NCBI GenBank assembly: GCA_001769385.1
Contig: MEPB01000018.1
Span: forward strand, 1-64,000
Direction: 5' to 3'
DNA from: Bacteroidetes bacterium RIFCSPLOWO2_12_FULL_35_15
Lineage (GTDB): Bacteria; Bacteroidota; Bacteroidia; 2-12-FULL-35-15
Length of the DNA stretch: 64,000 nucleotides
Shown: in pieces, positions 24,635 through 35,236 of the stretch
How positions within the stretch are numbered: position 1 is the stretch's first letter
Layout: each line of letters starts with the position of its first letter
Program-made: the position numbers and the translations under genes
The notes under the pieces: generated by a model
What the model saw: the letters and a program-made list of their open reading frames with translations, nothing else
What the model was told of the DNA's origin: nothing
The model's database searches: none

Positions 24635-26890
24635 CTACTCCTTCTCATACAATCCCATCAACACTTTTTCAGGAGTAAACGGTGCATCAAATTTTAATTT
24701 ATAATTCGGGTTAAAAGCTTTTACTGCATTTTGTATGGCGAAATATGCTCCAATACCATACATTAAAGGTGGTTCACCAACTGCTTTTGATTTTAATATG
24801 GCTAATTCATGTCCTTGAGTTTCTAATTGTTCAATAAGTAATTCTTTTGGGACAGAATAAATATCAGGTATTTTATAAGTGGACAATGCATTGGAAATTA
24901 ATTTTCCTTTTGCATTGTAAATAATTTCTTCCATAGTCATCCAGCCGATTCCTTGCACAGCAGCACCTTCTACTTGTCCGCGATCAATAATGGTGTTCAT
25001 GCTTTTCCCAAAATCATGCACAATTTTTAATGCATCAATTTCATATCTGCCTCTGATGCAATCAACGGTAACAACTGTAATTGCTGTACCATACACATGA
25101 TAAGCAAATGGATGTCCTTTTTCTATTTCTTTATTGTAATGAATGATGGGTGTTGCATAATGTCCGTTCTCACTCAAGCAAACACGATCTAAAAAAGCGG
25201 TTTCAATTAATTTTTTCCAATCCCATTCTGTTTTTATATTTTTATTATAAACAAATTCATCCTGAATTTTAACATCTGAAATAGCGATGCCTAAATGTTT
25301 AGAAGCTGTTTCTATTAATCGTTTTACCAATGCATTACAGGCAATCTCCAAAGCTTTTCCATTCAGGTCGGCAGTAGCACTTGCTGCCGAAGGGGAAGTG
25401 TTTGCTACTCGTGTAGTATTGGTTGTTTCTAATTTTATTTTATTCGCATTTACACTAAATACAGAAGCAGCAACCTGTACCATTTTTGTATTTACTCCTT
25501 GTCCCATTTCAACAGCACCGGTACTTACCCCAATGCTTCCATCCTGGTATATATGAACCAATGCGCGAGCATGATTCATCACTGTTTTTGTAAAAGAAAT
25601 CCCGAAACTTATTGGCATCAGTGAAATTCCTTTCTTGAAATGTTTATTTTCTTTGTTGAATATTGCAACTTCCTTTTCGAGTTTTTCTAATTCAAATTTA
25701 CTTTTTGCATCCTTCCAGGTGTTTCCAATTTCTACCTGATCAGCAATTTGTCCGTAAGGAAATTCATTCCCGTTTTGCAACAAGTTTTTTTCCTGAATTT
25801 CTCTTGGCGAAATTTTTAATTCATGAGCAGCATGAGCGATTGCCGCTTCTATCACGTACATTCCTTGCGGTCCGCCAAATCCTCTGAAAGCAGTATTAGG
25901 AGGTAAATTGGTTTTGCAACTATAAGCTGTTACTTCCACATTCGGAACAAAATAACTGTTCGTTGCATGAAATAAAGTACGTTCCATTATTGCAGGTGAA
26001 AGATCAGCGGCAGCTCCGGCATTCTGATAGAAAGTTGCTTCATATGCAAGAATTTTCAGATCTTTTGATAATCCAATTTTATAATCCGAACTGTATGGGT
26101 GACGCTTACCTGTCATGCGCATATCATCCATGCGGTGTAAGGAGACTTTTACCGGACGGTTTAGTAATGTTGCTCCCAATGCAGCCATTACCGCCCAGGT
26201 TGTTGCCTGATCTTCTTTTCCTCCAAAACCGCCACCTAAGCGTGTTACATCTACTTCAATTTTATGCATCGGAATACCAAGCACCTGAGCTGTTATTCGC
26301 TGAACAGCCGTTGGTCCTTGTGTAGAAGAATACAATCGGATGCTGTCGTTTTCCATTGGCACTGCATAAGCACCTTGTGTTTCAATATATAAATGTTCTT
26401 GCCCGTTTGAGTTTGCTATTCCTTCAAAGATAAATTCACAATCTTTCCACTTGTTTTTCGGTTCTCCTAATTTAAAAGTTCGGGGAGGCATCACTAATTT
26501 GTTTTGTGCTTTTGCTTCACGTGCGTCAACAATAACAGGTAGTTCATCAACAGTAATGGAAATTAATTTCCGTGCTTTAAAAGCAATTTTTTGTGATTCT
26601 GCTATAATAAGTAAAATTGGTTGTCCCCAAAAATGGATCTCGTTTTCAGCTAATAGTTCCTCATCAGGGAAAATACCTCCGATCTGATTTTGTCCCGGAA
26701 TGTCTTTGGATGTAATTATCTTTATTACTCCTGCTAATTTTTCTGCTTTCGAATAATCGATATTTTTTATTATTCCATGTGCGCAGGTTGAATCAAAAGC
26801 CACTCCATGAAGCGTTCCTCTTAACTCCGGAATATCATCTAAATAAATAGACTCTCCTCTAACATGTCCTCTCGAATCTATATTTTTCAT
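24635..26890 (-). CDS. xdhB: Xanthine dehydrogenase, molybdopterin-binding subunit
   Basis: Large catalytic subunit that oxidises hypoxanthine and xanthine at the molybdenum cofactor. Visible: N-terminal hammerhead domain (RGHVRGESIYLDDIPELRGTLHG), the molybdopterin-contact GGGFGGKEDQATTW, FRGFGGPQGMYVIE, GAVEMGQGVNTKM and VGEPPLMYGIGAYFAI with the family's catalytic glutamate region. Length of 751 fits the separate XdhB type. The companion subunit gene is upstream on the same strand, separated by 271 bp carrying two dispersed repeats, so co-transcription is uncertain. The cofactor-insertion protein XdhC is not in the window. Confidence 0.95.
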   Translation of the reverse strand: MKNIDSRGHVRGESIYLDDIPELRGTLHGVAFDSTCAHGIIKNIDYSKAEKLAGVIKIITSKDIPGQNQIGGIFPDEELLAENEIHFWGQPILLIIAESQKIAFKARKLISITVDELPVIVDAREAKAQNKLVMPPRTFKLGEPKNKWKDCEFIFEGIANSNGQEHLYIETQGAYAVPMENDSIRLYSSTQGPTAVQRITAQVLGIPMHKIEVDVTRLGGGFGGKEDQATTWAVMAALGATLLNRPVKVSLHRMDDMRMTGKRHPYSSDYKIGLSKDLKILAYEATFYQNAGAAADLSPAIMERTLFHATNSYFVPNVEVTAYSCKTNLPPNTAFRGFGGPQGMYVIEAAIAHAAHELKISPREIQEKNLLQNGNEFPYGQIADQVEIGNTWKDAKSKFELEKLEKEVAIFNKENKHFKKGISLMPISFGISFTKTVMNHARALVHIYQDGSIGVSTGAVEMGQGVNTKMVQVAASVFSVNANKIKLETTNTTRVANTSPSAASATADLNGKALEIACNALVKRLIETASKHLGIAISDVKIQDEFVYNKNIKTEWDWKKLIETAFLDRVCLSENGHYATPIIHYNKEIEKGHPFAYHVYGTAITVVTVDCIRGRYEIDALKIVHDFGKSMNTIIDRGQVEGAAVQGIGWMTMEEIIYNAKGKLISNALSTYKIPDIYSVPKELLIEQLETQGHELAILKSKAVGEPPLMYGIGAYFAIQNAVKAFNPNYKLKFDAPFTPEKVLMGLYEKE

Positions 26891-26951
26891 GTGTCTTTAA
26901 TATGCGTTTTTTTAATTGATACATTTTCAAATTAGCGAATTTTCACATTTA

Positions 26952-27032
26952 TTTTGGGCGTTCCCCTGCGGGTCGGGCTATTCACTTCAAATCCTCGCTG
27001 CGCTGCGGGTTTTTCGTTACTATCCCTAACGC
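26952..27032. repeat. 81-bp REP-like repeat, left copy
   Basis: GC-rich element with internal palindromic words (CTGCGGGTCGGGC, CGCTGCGCTGCGGG). It recurs inverted at 29739-29819 with the same length and roughly 90 percent identity by eye. A truncated piece (GCGTTAGGGATAG) is at 29605-29618. Confidence 0.75.
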
Positions 27033-27080
27033 AAACCCTGATAATTTTTGAACATATTTCTTTTTATTTTAGCTAGTATG

Positions 27081-27130
27081 CATTCGTATATTCGTTGTCA
27101 CCCTGAGTTTGTCGAAGGGCGTATTCGTAG
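27081..27130. repeat. 50-bp dispersed repeat, inverted copy
   Basis: Core CACCCTGAGTTTGTCGAAGG. It is the reverse complement of 29411-29460 with a single mismatch, and of 29625-29675 with one extra base. Confidence 0.75.
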
Positions 27131-27161
27131 ATTTTACGTGTTTTCGTAAATATCTCTAATT

Positions 27162-28562
27162 TCATACAATTACTTCTTCTTTAAATGTTGCCGGAAATAA
27201 TTCTAAAAAATGTGCAAAAAATAATTGTCTTAATAATAATCGTTTATATTCTTCTGTTCCTCTTGCATCACTGATTGGTGCAATTTCTGTTTGTATGATT
27301 TCCATGGCAGAAGTAATTGTTTTCATTTCAAGTGTTTTTCCTTTCAAAAAAACACAGGTGTTTTTTAAGTACAATGGAATTGGACCCACTCCTCCTGCTG
27401 ATAAATTTATTTCAGTGATCTTATTTTCTTCTATCTTAATTGAAATGCCTGTATTTACACTCGCTATATCCAAATGAGTACGTTTGCTTACTTTCTCAAA
27501 ATTAAAGTAAGTGGAGGAATCCGTAATAGTAAATTGCAACCGGGAAATATATTCATCTGCATTTTTATCAAGATTTTTATATCCTTTATAAAGATCTTTT
27601 AATAAAATAGTTCTTTCATTATTTGCTTTGTTTTTTAAGACAACAGAACTATTCAATGCAATAAAAAAAACGGTTAGGTCGCCAATTGGAGATGCGTTCA
27701 CAAAGTTTCCTCCAATAGTCCCAATGTTCCTTATTTGTGTGGAAGAAATCAATTTTAAGTGTTTTCTTAAATTCGGAAATACTTTTTTTAATTCTTCAGA
27801 TTCCAATAATTCAGTTACAGTTGCGGCTGCGCCAATGGTACAAAATTTTCCATCAATATGTATTCCTTTTAATTCTTTGTTATTCGAAACAAAGTTGATC
27901 TCTGCTTCTTCCATTTCATCATGCTTCTGCACATACAGATCGGTACCACCGCCAACAATTATTTTTCCTTCAGTTATTTTTGTTGAAACTTCAAGTTTTT
28001 TAATTCGTTCAGGAATTGAAGCAAAATATTCAGGAATAAAATGTTGCTCCACTAACCATTTTACAGGATTAGTCAGATCTTTGTTTTTAAGATTATTATA
28101 AATTCGTTCTCCCGCTCGTTCAATGGATTTATAACCGGTACATCTGCATATATTACCATCTATTCCACTGATCACATCTTCATAAGAAATAGCTTTGTTG
28201 GAAAGACATAATCCTGAAAAAGAAACCACAAAACCAACCGTGCAAAAACCACATTGAGTCCCTGCTTCATCTACCATTGCTTGTTGAACCGGTGTTAGTT
28301 CGGACATGTTTAATCCTTCAATACTAACTACATGTTTCCCGTTAACATTGCCTAGTGGAGTGATGCAGGAAGTAACAGACAGGTATTCCATTTTCCCATC
28401 GGTAAGCTCACCGATCAAAACAGTACAAGCTCCGCAATCACCTTCCCGACATCCAATTTTAGTACCTGTCAGATTTTTTTCATAGCGAACAAAATCCAAT
28501 AAGGTCATTCCTTGGGGCGAATCAGTGGAAATTAATTTATCATTTAATATAAAATTGATCAT
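27162..28562 (-). CDS. xdhA: Xanthine dehydrogenase, FeS/FAD subunit
   Basis: Electron-transfer subunit with two [2Fe-2S] clusters and FAD. Plant-type ferredoxin cluster: C38, C43, C46, C66. Second cluster domain: C104, C107, C139, C141 (QCGFC, ICRCTGY). The FAD domain starts near 190 with IIVGGGTDLYV and continues with IRNIGTIGGNFVNASPIGD. The 466 residues match fused XdhA of bacterial two-subunit enzymes. It is enclosed with the next gene by nested inverted repeats; inversion would separate it from xdhB. Confidence 0.95.
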   Translation of the reverse strand: MINFILNDKLISTDSPQGMTLLDFVRYEKNLTGTKIGCREGDCGACTVLIGELTDGKMEYLSVTSCITPLGNVNGKHVVSIEGLNMSELTPVQQAMVDEAGTQCGFCTVGFVVSFSGLCLSNKAISYEDVISGIDGNICRCTGYKSIERAGERIYNNLKNKDLTNPVKWLVEQHFIPEYFASIPERIKKLEVSTKITEGKIIVGGGTDLYVQKHDEMEEAEINFVSNNKELKGIHIDGKFCTIGAAATVTELLESEELKKVFPNLRKHLKLISSTQIRNIGTIGGNFVNASPIGDLTVFFIALNSSVVLKNKANNERTILLKDLYKGYKNLDKNADEYISRLQFTITDSSTYFNFEKVSKRTHLDIASVNTGISIKIEENKITEINLSAGGVGPIPLYLKNTCVFLKGKTLEMKTITSAMEIIQTEIAPISDARGTEEYKRLLLRQLFFAHFLELFPATFKEEVIV

Positions 28563-28781
28563 ACTAGTTTTTATAAGTGAATTTGCAGCAAAGCTTTATA
28601 TAACTGAAAATTAAATCGGCAGCGTCATTTCGTGGAACATTCTGCGGTGAAGCAGACATTCAATCTCCATGTAAAGCAGTGATTATGGATTGCCTCATTT
28701 CTCGCAATGACGTATTAACAAAAATGTTTTTATTAAAAATTTGTAACATTAGGATCATAAATATATGTTGTCTAAAACTTT
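28563..28781. repeat. Gap with an imperfect GCGTCATT...AATGACG element
   Basis: The 219-bp gap contains a diverged copy (about 28621-28711) of the palindromic repeat that is perfect at 56125-56196. Nothing else is visible apart from AT-rich sequence. Confidence 0.4.
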
Positions 28782-29264
28782 TTAATTAAACCAGACACTA
28801 CTCAAAGCATAATAGATAGCCATCAATCCTGAAAAAGTAGCACTGGCAATAAAACGCAAATTTAAGGGCATTTTATTCTGAATGATATAATTTGCAATAA
28901 AAGATATTGGAATATTTACTAAAAACGACAGGAGGGCAATATGAAATAAGCTCCAATTAATTTCTTCTGTTTTAAATGAAATGAGTTTAATAAATAATAA
29001 ATGCCTTGCGATCCATAATGGATTGAAATACAAAATGGCTAATCCGGTTTTATACAACGACAATTTTAGTCCGGTATATTGTTTGGTGATCTTTGAGATC
29101 CAGTTAAAGTAATTCGGTATTTCAAACGCATAAACGGTAGAGCCGATTAGGATCATCCCTAACATACGATATACATTGAATTGTCCTAACAGAATAGCCG
29201 CTATGGTATCTCCGATGGTGTAGATCAGTGCACCTTTTATTATGTTCTGCAGTTTGTATTCCAT
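28782..29264 (-). CDS. Four-helix membrane protein of unknown function
   Basis: A 160-residue inner-membrane protein with about four hydrophobic segments (IIKGALIYTIGDTIAAILL, YRMLGMILIGSTVYAFEI, ALLSFLVNIPISFIANYII, FIASATFSGLMAIYYAL). The first helix carries a GDT motif and the second an EIPNY segment, loosely recalling Mpv17/AlaE-like small membrane proteins, but I do not assign it. Its place beside xdhA could suggest a purine-related transporter accessory role; this is inference only. Confidence 0.7.
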   Translation of the reverse strand: MEYKLQNIIKGALIYTIGDTIAAILLGQFNVYRMLGMILIGSTVYAFEIPNYFNWISKITKQYTGLKLSLYKTGLAILYFNPLWIARHLLFIKLISFKTEEINWSLFHIALLSFLVNIPISFIANYIIQNKMPLNLRFIASATFSGLMAIYYALSSVWFN

Positions 29265-29883
29265 TCAGTATAAATATACTATCTTAATTCTATAAATGCC
29301 AATGACACATTCAGGAAATGAGCATTATTTGTTTGTAAAAATACTTCAATAAGTTCGAGCTCCTGTTAAAATCCTACTTATATTTGAAAATAATATTGTT
29401 AGTACAGAATCTACGAATACGCCCTTCGACAAACTCAGGGTGACAACTAATATACGAATGAAACAGGAAAGCAATAAAGAATGTAATCTTAAACTTTAGA
29501 CTTTCAATTTAATAAAGAATAGCTTGACCAATATGGAACGTCCATATTAATTAAAAAATTAAGTAAATGTTCAAAATAAAATAGTTTTTAAATTCATGAA
29601 AATCAGCGTTAGGGATAGCAGAAGCTACGAAATACGCCCTTCGACAAACTCAGGGTGACAACGAATATACGAATGATGATATGACAATTTAAAAAACATA
29701 CTAAGCTCATAAAGTATTTCCTAAATTTATGATAATGCGCGTTAGGGATAGAAGCGGAAAACCCGCAGCGCAGCGAGGATTTGCAGCAAATAGCCCGACC
29801 CGCAGGGGAACGCCCAAAACAATTTGAAAATGTTCGAATAAAGAAAAAACAAAAATATTAATACACAAATATTTAATTTACAC
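29265..29883. repeat. 619-bp repeat-filled gap
   Basis: Contains two 50-bp repeats in the same orientation (29411-29460 and 29625-29675), a truncated REP fragment (29605-29618) and the full 81-bp REP copy (29739-29819). The repeats mirror those left of xdhA. No ORF of note; the guaD promoter should lie in 29820-29883 but no TAnnTTTG was found. Confidence 0.7.
29739..29819. repeat. 81-bp REP-like repeat, right (inverted) copy
   Basis: Inverted counterpart of 26952-27032. The outer pair of the nested inverted repeats that enclose xdhA and the membrane protein gene. Confidence 0.75.
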
Positions 29884-30354
29884 ATGCAAAAAGAAGAGTT
29901 TATGAGGGAAGCGATCAGGCTTTCAATCGAAAATGTAGAATCAGGGAATGGCGGACCTTTCGGAGCTGTAATTGTAAAGGACGGGAAAATAATTGCAAGA
30001 GGTGTTAATAATGTGACTTCAACCAATGATCCAACAGCTCATGCCGAAGTGGTGGCGATACGAAACGCCTGTAAAGAAGTTGGTTCTTTTCAATTGGATG
30101 GATGTGAGATTTATACCAGTTGTGAACCTTGTCCGATGTGTTTAGGTGCAATCTATTGGGCACGGCCGGATAAGATGTATTTTGCAAATACAAAAAAAGA
30201 TGCGGCTGCAATTAATTTTGATGACCAATTTATTTATGAAGAATTGGAACTCCCATACTCTAAAAGGAAATTACCTACCGAACAACTTTTAAGAGAAGAA
30301 GCTTTATTAGGATTTAAAAAGTGGTCGGAGAGCACGAAGAAAATCGAATATTAA
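29884..30354 (+). CDS. guaD: Guanine deaminase (CDA-fold)
   Basis: Converts guanine to xanthine, the substrate of the neighbouring xanthine dehydrogenase. Zinc site: H53-A-E55 with C83 and C86 (PCPMC). The stretches GGPFGAVIVKDGKII, NNVTSTNDPTAHAEV, TSCEPCPMCLGAIYWA and the C-terminal part with FDDQFIYEE are those of the 156-residue B. subtilis GuaD, including the exact length, which separates it from tRNA adenosine deaminase TadA. Convergence of function with xdhAB supports the call. Confidence 0.94.
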   Translation: MQKEEFMREAIRLSIENVESGNGGPFGAVIVKDGKIIARGVNNVTSTNDPTAHAEVVAIRNACKEVGSFQLDGCEIYTSCEPCPMCLGAIYWARPDKMYFANTKKDAAAINFDDQFIYEELELPYSKRKLPTEQLLREEALLGFKKWSESTKKIEY

Positions 30355-30500
30355 AAGCTTTTTTTGTGTTTTCAATTTTCGAAATGATAATTATGTTTTC
30401 GGCAGCATAAAAGTGCCATATTGTCCATCATACCTTCTTGGCACATTGATTGAAATCAAAATGGATTATTATTTTACAAACGACAAATTTTACCTAAAAG

Positions 30501-32978
30501 ATGACCGATAATTTTGATTTAAACGACTTATCACCGCTGCTTAGCGACAATATAATAGATGAGGATACTGAGTTTATTCCTTTGCTTTCTTCAGAGGATG
30601 AGCATCAGATGAATTCAGAAAATGTTCCGGAGGAACTGTCAATTTTACCTTTACGTAATACGGTTCTTTTCCCCGGAGTTGTCATTCCTATTACAGTAGG
30701 GCGCGATAAGTCCATTAATCTTATTAAAGATGCTTACAAAGGAGATAAAATAATTGGTGTTGTTTCCCAAAAGAACGATTCTATTGAAGATCCGACTGCT
30801 GAAGATATTAACAGGATTGGAACTGTTGCACAGATCATTAAAATGCTGCGGATGCCTGATGGTAATACAACAGTGATCATACAAGGGAAAAAGCGGTTTG
30901 AACTTAAAGAAGTGATTCAAACAGAACCATATATGAGAGCTGCTATAACTGCTTTTTCTGAAACTCGCCCTAAAAATGATGATCAGGAATTTGCTGCACT
31001 TGTTTCTTCATTAAAAGATCTTGCACTACAAATTGTAAAACATAGTCCGCATATCCCAAGCGAAGCAGGTTTCGCCTTAAAAAATATTGAAAGTCCATCC
31101 TTCCTTATCAATTTTATTTCTTCCAACATGAACGCTCCGGTAGCTGAAAAGCAAAAGATGCTGGAAGTGAAAGACTTAATGGAACGCGCAACACTAGTTC
31201 TTTCAAATCTGACAAAAGAATTGCAAATGTTGGAATTGAAAAGTCAAATTCAATCGAAAGTAAAAGTAGATCTGGATAAACAACAACGTGATTATTTTTT
31301 GCATCAGCAAATGAAAACCATTCAGGAAGAATTGGGTGAAAACAGTTTCACTCAGGATATTCATGAAATGAAAGCACGTGCAAAAGATAAAAAATGGACC
31401 AAAGAAGTTTCAGAGGCATTTGACAAAGCAATTGGAAAACTGGAACGGATGAATCCAAATGCAGCTGAATATTCTATTCAAACCAATTACCTGGAAGTAT
31501 TACTGGATCTGCCTTGGAGCGATATTACAAAAGATAATTTTGATCTGAAACGTGCTGAGAAAGTATTGAATAAAGATCATTTTGGGATGGATAAAGTAAA
31601 AGAACGAATACTCGAACATCTTGCTGTACTTAAGTTAAAAGGCAATATGAAATCCCCGATACTTTGTTTGTACGGACCTCCGGGCGTTGGTAAAACATCA
31701 TTGGGAAAAAGTATTGCAGAGAGCCTGGGCCGTAAATACATTCGAATGAGCTTGGGTGGATTGAAAGATGAAGCAGAGATCCGAGGACATCGAAAAACCT
31801 ATATTGGCGCAATGCCTGGACGGATCTTACAAAGCATAAAAAAGGCCGGTACATCTAATCCTGTTTTTATTTTAGATGAAATTGATAAAGTAGGAAACGA
31901 TTTTCATGGCGACCCATCTTCCGCATTATTGGAGGTTTTGGATCCCGAACAAAATAATTCTTTTTATGATAATTATGTGGAGCTGGAGTATGATCTATCC
32001 AATGTAATGTTCATTGCAACAGCAAATTCATTGAGTTCTATTCAGCCTGCTTTAAGAGATAGAATGGAAGTAATAGAAATTTCGGGTTATACAATTGAAG
32101 AAAAAATGGAAATTGCCAAACGCCATTTATTGCCAAAACAATTGGAAGAACAAGGATTGAAGAAAGATCAATTGAGTTTGAATAAAGAGGTGCTGGAACA
32201 CATCATCGAAAACTATACACGTGAAAGTGGTGTCCGGGGAATGGAGAAAGTAATTGCAAAAGTGGTACGTAATGCGGCTAAATCAATTGCAATGGGTCAG
32301 AAATACAGTCTGAATGTAACGGACAAAGACCTTGCTAAAATTCTAGGTCCTGCTCATGCAAAAGACCGTTATCAAGGGAATGATGTTGCCGGTGTTGTAA
32401 CAGGTTTGGCCTGGACATCCGTTGGAGGTGATATTTTATTTATTGAAACAAGTATTACTAAAGGAACCGGAAAGTTAACATTGACAGGTAATTTGGGCGA
32501 TGTAATGAAAGAGTCTGCTATAATAGCATTGGAATATTTAAAAGCACATAGTGCTATTTTAGGATTAAAACAGGAAGTATTCGATCACTGGAACATACAC
32601 ATTCATGTACCGGAAGGAGCTACTCCAAAAGATGGACCTTCAGCTGGAATTACCATGTTAACAGCATTAGCATCGGCATTAACGCAGCGTAAAGTAAAAA
32701 AACAATTGGCCATGACCGGTGAAATTACATTACGTGGAAGGGTTTTAGCTGTTGGAGGCATCAAAGAAAAAATATTAGCTGCTAAACGTGCCGGTATAAA
32801 AGAAATTATTTTGTGTATCGACAATAAAAAAGATATTGCTGACATTAAAACGGAATATATTAAAGACCTGAAATTTCATTATGTGGAGCAAATGATCGAT
32901 GTTGTGAAATTAGCCTTATTGAAGGAAAAGGTTGATAATCCAATTGATTTCACCATAAAGAAAGAGGAGAAAAAATAA
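30501..32978 (+). CDS. lon: ATP-dependent protease Lon
   Basis: Cytosolic AAA+ serine protease that degrades damaged and regulatory proteins. N-terminal LON substrate domain ([23 protein letters not shown]), coiled linker, AAA+ domain with Walker A GPPGVGKT at 392-399 and Walker B FILDEIDK, and a C-terminal protease domain with catalytic Ser714 in PKDGPSAG and the lysine in [12 protein letters not shown]. The 825 residues include an acidic N-terminal extension of about 45 residues typical of Bacteroidota Lon. A strong terminator follows. Confidence 0.97.
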   Translation: MTDNFDLNDLSPLLSDNIIDEDTEFIPLLSSEDEHQMNSENVPEELSILPLRNTVLFPGVVIPITVGRDKSINLIKDAYKGDKIIGVVSQKNDSIEDPTAEDINRIGTVAQIIKMLRMPDGNTTVIIQGKKRFELKEVIQTEPYMRAAITAFSETRPKNDDQEFAALVSSLKDLALQIVKHSPHIPSEAGFALKNIESPSFLINFISSNMNAPVAEKQKMLEVKDLMERATLVLSNLTKELQMLELKSQIQSKVKVDLDKQQRDYFLHQQMKTIQEELGENSFTQDIHEMKARAKDKKWTKEVSEAFDKAIGKLERMNPNAAEYSIQTNYLEVLLDLPWSDITKDNFDLKRAEKVLNKDHFGMDKVKERILEHLAVLKLKGNMKSPILCLYGPPGVGKTSLGKSIAESLGRKYIRMSLGGLKDEAEIRGHRKTYIGAMPGRILQSIKKAGTSNPVFILDEIDKVGNDFHGDPSSALLEVLDPEQNNSFYDNYVELEYDLSNVMFIATANSLSSIQPALRDRMEVIEISGYTIEEKMEIAKRHLLPKQLEEQGLKKDQLSLNKEVLEHIIENYTRESGVRGMEKVIAKVVRNAAKSIAMGQKYSLNVTDKDLAKILGPAHAKDRYQGNDVAGVVTGLAWTSVGGDILFIETSITKGTGKLTLTGNLGDVMKESAIIALEYLKAHSAILGLKQEVFDHWNIHIHVPEGATPKDGPSAGITMLTALASALTQRKVKKQLAMTGEITLRGRVLAVGGIKEKILAAKRAGIKEIILCIDNKKDIADIKTEYIKDLKFHYVEQMIDVVKLALLKEKVDNPIDFTIKKEEKK

Positions 32979-33006
32979 AAAAAGTTTTCTTTAATAAAGT
33001 TTATAC

Positions 33007-33043
33007 AAACCCTAAAGATTTTTTAAAATCTTTAGGGTTTCTC
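33007..33043 (+). terminator. Terminator after lon
   Basis: Perfect 16-bp stem (33007-33022 with 33025-33040) and 2-base loop, followed by TTTCTCTTTTC. The remainder of the 350-bp gap to 33328 is AT-rich with no ORF. Confidence 0.75.
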
Positions 33044-33315
33044 TTTTCAGATTTTAAATTCCTAATCTCTTACAACATTTTCTGAATATGCATTTGATCA
33101 TGTTGAGCGTTTATACAGCATCAAATATGAGATGGCTTCCATAAAAACTTTGTGGGATTAAAAATTTTGAGATAAAAATTATTTAAGACTATTATTCTAT
33201 ATCAAATTTTCTATTTGTTAAATTATCCAAAGACAAAATAAACTTTCATTTTATTTATTTTCCGGGATTGCAATATTTCATTGGAATGCACGTTTTAAAC
33301 CCGAATATTTTTAAT

Positions 33316-33323
33316 TACATTTG
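33316..33323 (+). promoter_or_regulatory. -7 element for porQ
   Basis: TACATTTG matches TAnnTTTG, 5 bp before the ATG at 33329. Confidence 0.45.
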
Positions 33324-33328
33324 CCTTA

Positions 33329-34384
33329 ATGAACTTCAGAAAAATACTTTCTCTTTTATTATTGCTTTCAACTGTTTCCGCTTCAGCTCAGGTTGGAGGG
33401 AATAACACGTATGAGTTTTTAAATTTACCAATTTCGGCAAGAGTATCCTCTTTAGGGGGAAACCTTATCTCTGTGAGAGATAATGATTTAAATGTTTCCT
33501 TAACTAACCCTGCATTACTTACCGATTCGATGGATAATAATGTTGCATTAAGTTATATTAATTATTTTGCCGATGTAAATTATGGCTATGCTGCTTATGC
33601 AAAACATTTTGATAAGATAGGAAATTTTAGTGCCGGAATTCACTATTTAAATTATGGAAAGTTTAAGCGTGCTGACGAAATTGGTATTGTTGATGGATCA
33701 TTTGGAGCAAATGAAATGAGTTTTAATATTGCTTATGCACATTCGGTTTTAGATTCAAACTTAACACTGGGAGCTACTGTAAAGACCATCTACTCCCATT
33801 TAGATTCATACTCTTCGTGGGGGTCGGCCATCGATTTTGGGGCGATCTATAATCGACCAAATCATAATTTTGCAGTAGCAACAGTCGTAAAAAATATCGG
33901 TCGCCAATGGTCAAGTTATAGCGGTCATAAAGAAAAATTACCTTTTGAAATTCAGATTGGTTTTTCAAAAAAACCTAAACATATTCCTTTTCGCTTTTCT
34001 TTAACCTATGAAAATCTTGAAAAATGGGACCTGACCTATGAAGACCCCGCAAATCCCACACTCACTACTGATCCTTTGACAGGCGACCCGATTAAACAAA
34101 AAAAATTCAATATTTTTGGCGACAAATTGATGCGTCATATTGTAATAGGAGGAGAGTTTATTTTAACAAAAAACTTTTTCCTGAGAGCAGGCTATAACTA
34201 TCAACGCAGAAAAGAATTAATGATCCCTGAAAAACGCGGAATGGATGGCTTTTCTTTCGGTGCCGGATTACGCATTTATAAATTTCATATCAGTTATGCA
34301 CGTGCTGTTTATCATTTAGCAGGCGCATCCAATAATTTATCCATCAGCTTTGACATCAATAGCTTTTATCAAAAAAAATCTTAA
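33329..34384 (+). CDS. porQ: Type IX secretion system protein PorQ
   Basis: Outer-membrane barrel of the PorV/PorQ type that works with the T9SS attachment complex. A signal peptide ends in SASAQ (about 21). The family start VGGNNTYEFLNLPISARVSSLGG and NPALLTDSMDNNVALSYINYFADVNYG are clear, as is the C-terminal stretch GMDGFSFGAGLRIYKFHISYARA with an amphipathic end. At 351 residues its length is normal. The pairing with cmk immediately downstream is a common arrangement in Bacteroidota. Confidence 0.9.
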   Translation: MNFRKILSLLLLLSTVSASAQVGGNNTYEFLNLPISARVSSLGGNLISVRDNDLNVSLTNPALLTDSMDNNVALSYINYFADVNYGYAAYAKHFDKIGNFSAGIHYLNYGKFKRADEIGIVDGSFGANEMSFNIAYAHSVLDSNLTLGATVKTIYSHLDSYSSWGSAIDFGAIYNRPNHNFAVATVVKNIGRQWSSYSGHKEKLPFEIQIGFSKKPKHIPFRFSLTYENLEKWDLTYEDPANPTLTTDPLTGDPIKQKKFNIFGDKLMRHIVIGGEFILTKNFFLRAGYNYQRRKELMIPEKRGMDGFSFGAGLRIYKFHISYARAVYHLAGASNNLSISFDINSFYQKKS

Positions 34385-34530
34385 AAAAATAGTTTAAGCT
34401 TTTTTATCCAATAGCCCTGACCGGAGGTAAGTATTTGATTTGAAATTTTGTTCAAATAATTATAATCCACTCCATCCTTTTTTCAAAAAAATAATCAGTA
34501 ATATTGTGTTGTTCCAATTATCTTATTTGT

Positions 34531-35226
34531 ATGTCGAAAATTACCATAGCCATTGACGGTTATTCATCTTGTGGGAAAAGCACATTGGCAAAGGCTTTGG
34601 CTGCGCATTTAGGTTATGCGTATGCTGATTCTGGAGCGATGTATCGTTGTGTAACACTTTTTGCTTTACGAAAAGGTGTTATTAAGGATGGTAGTTTTCT
34701 GCCTGCCGAGATCATTAAATTATTACCTGAAATACATCTCAGCTTTGAATTTAATCAGCATACAAAATCATCTGATACTTTTCTGAATGGAGAAAATGTA
34801 GAGAAAGATATCCGCCAGATGAGTGTATCAGAAAATGTGAGCCAGGTAAGTGCAATTCATGAAGTACGTGTACAAATGATTGCTATCCAACGAAAATTAG
34901 GGAAGAACAGAGGGATCGTGATGGATGGAAGAGATATCGGATCCAATGTTTTTCCGGATGCGGAATTGAAAATTTTTATGACCGCTGATACAGATATACG
35001 TACTCAACGAAGATATGATGAACTAAGTTCAAAGGGACAGCATGTTTCCTACTCCGAAATAAAAGCAAATTTGATCAGCCGCGATCATGAAGATACCCAC
35101 CGTAAAGAAAACCCCTTGGTACAGGCAAAAGATGCAATAGTGCTGGATAATACAGAGTTAACACGCGAACAACAATTAGAATATGTTATAAAGTTGATTC
35201 ACGATCTGACACTTTCTGTCAGTTGA
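34531..35226 (+). CDS. cmk: Cytidylate kinase
   Basis: Phosphorylates CMP and dCMP. P-loop DGYSSCGKST at 9-18, ADSGAMYR, the CMP-binding insertion of bacterial Cmk, and the lid region with DGRDIGSNVFPDAELKIFMTA and RRYDEL. From this ATG the protein has 231 residues, as expected; the open frame back to 34504 adds nine residues not found in the family. It follows porQ by 146 bp. Confidence 0.95.
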   Translation: MSKITIAIDGYSSCGKSTLAKALAAHLGYAYADSGAMYRCVTLFALRKGVIKDGSFLPAEIIKLLPEIHLSFEFNQHTKSSDTFLNGENVEKDIRQMSVSENVSQVSAIHEVRVQMIAIQRKLGKNRGIVMDGRDIGSNVFPDAELKIFMTADTDIRTQRRYDELSSKGQHVSYSEIKANLISRDHEDTHRKENPLVQAKDAIVLDNTELTREQQLEYVIKLIHDLTLSVS

Positions 35227-35236
35227 TATTTCTTTT

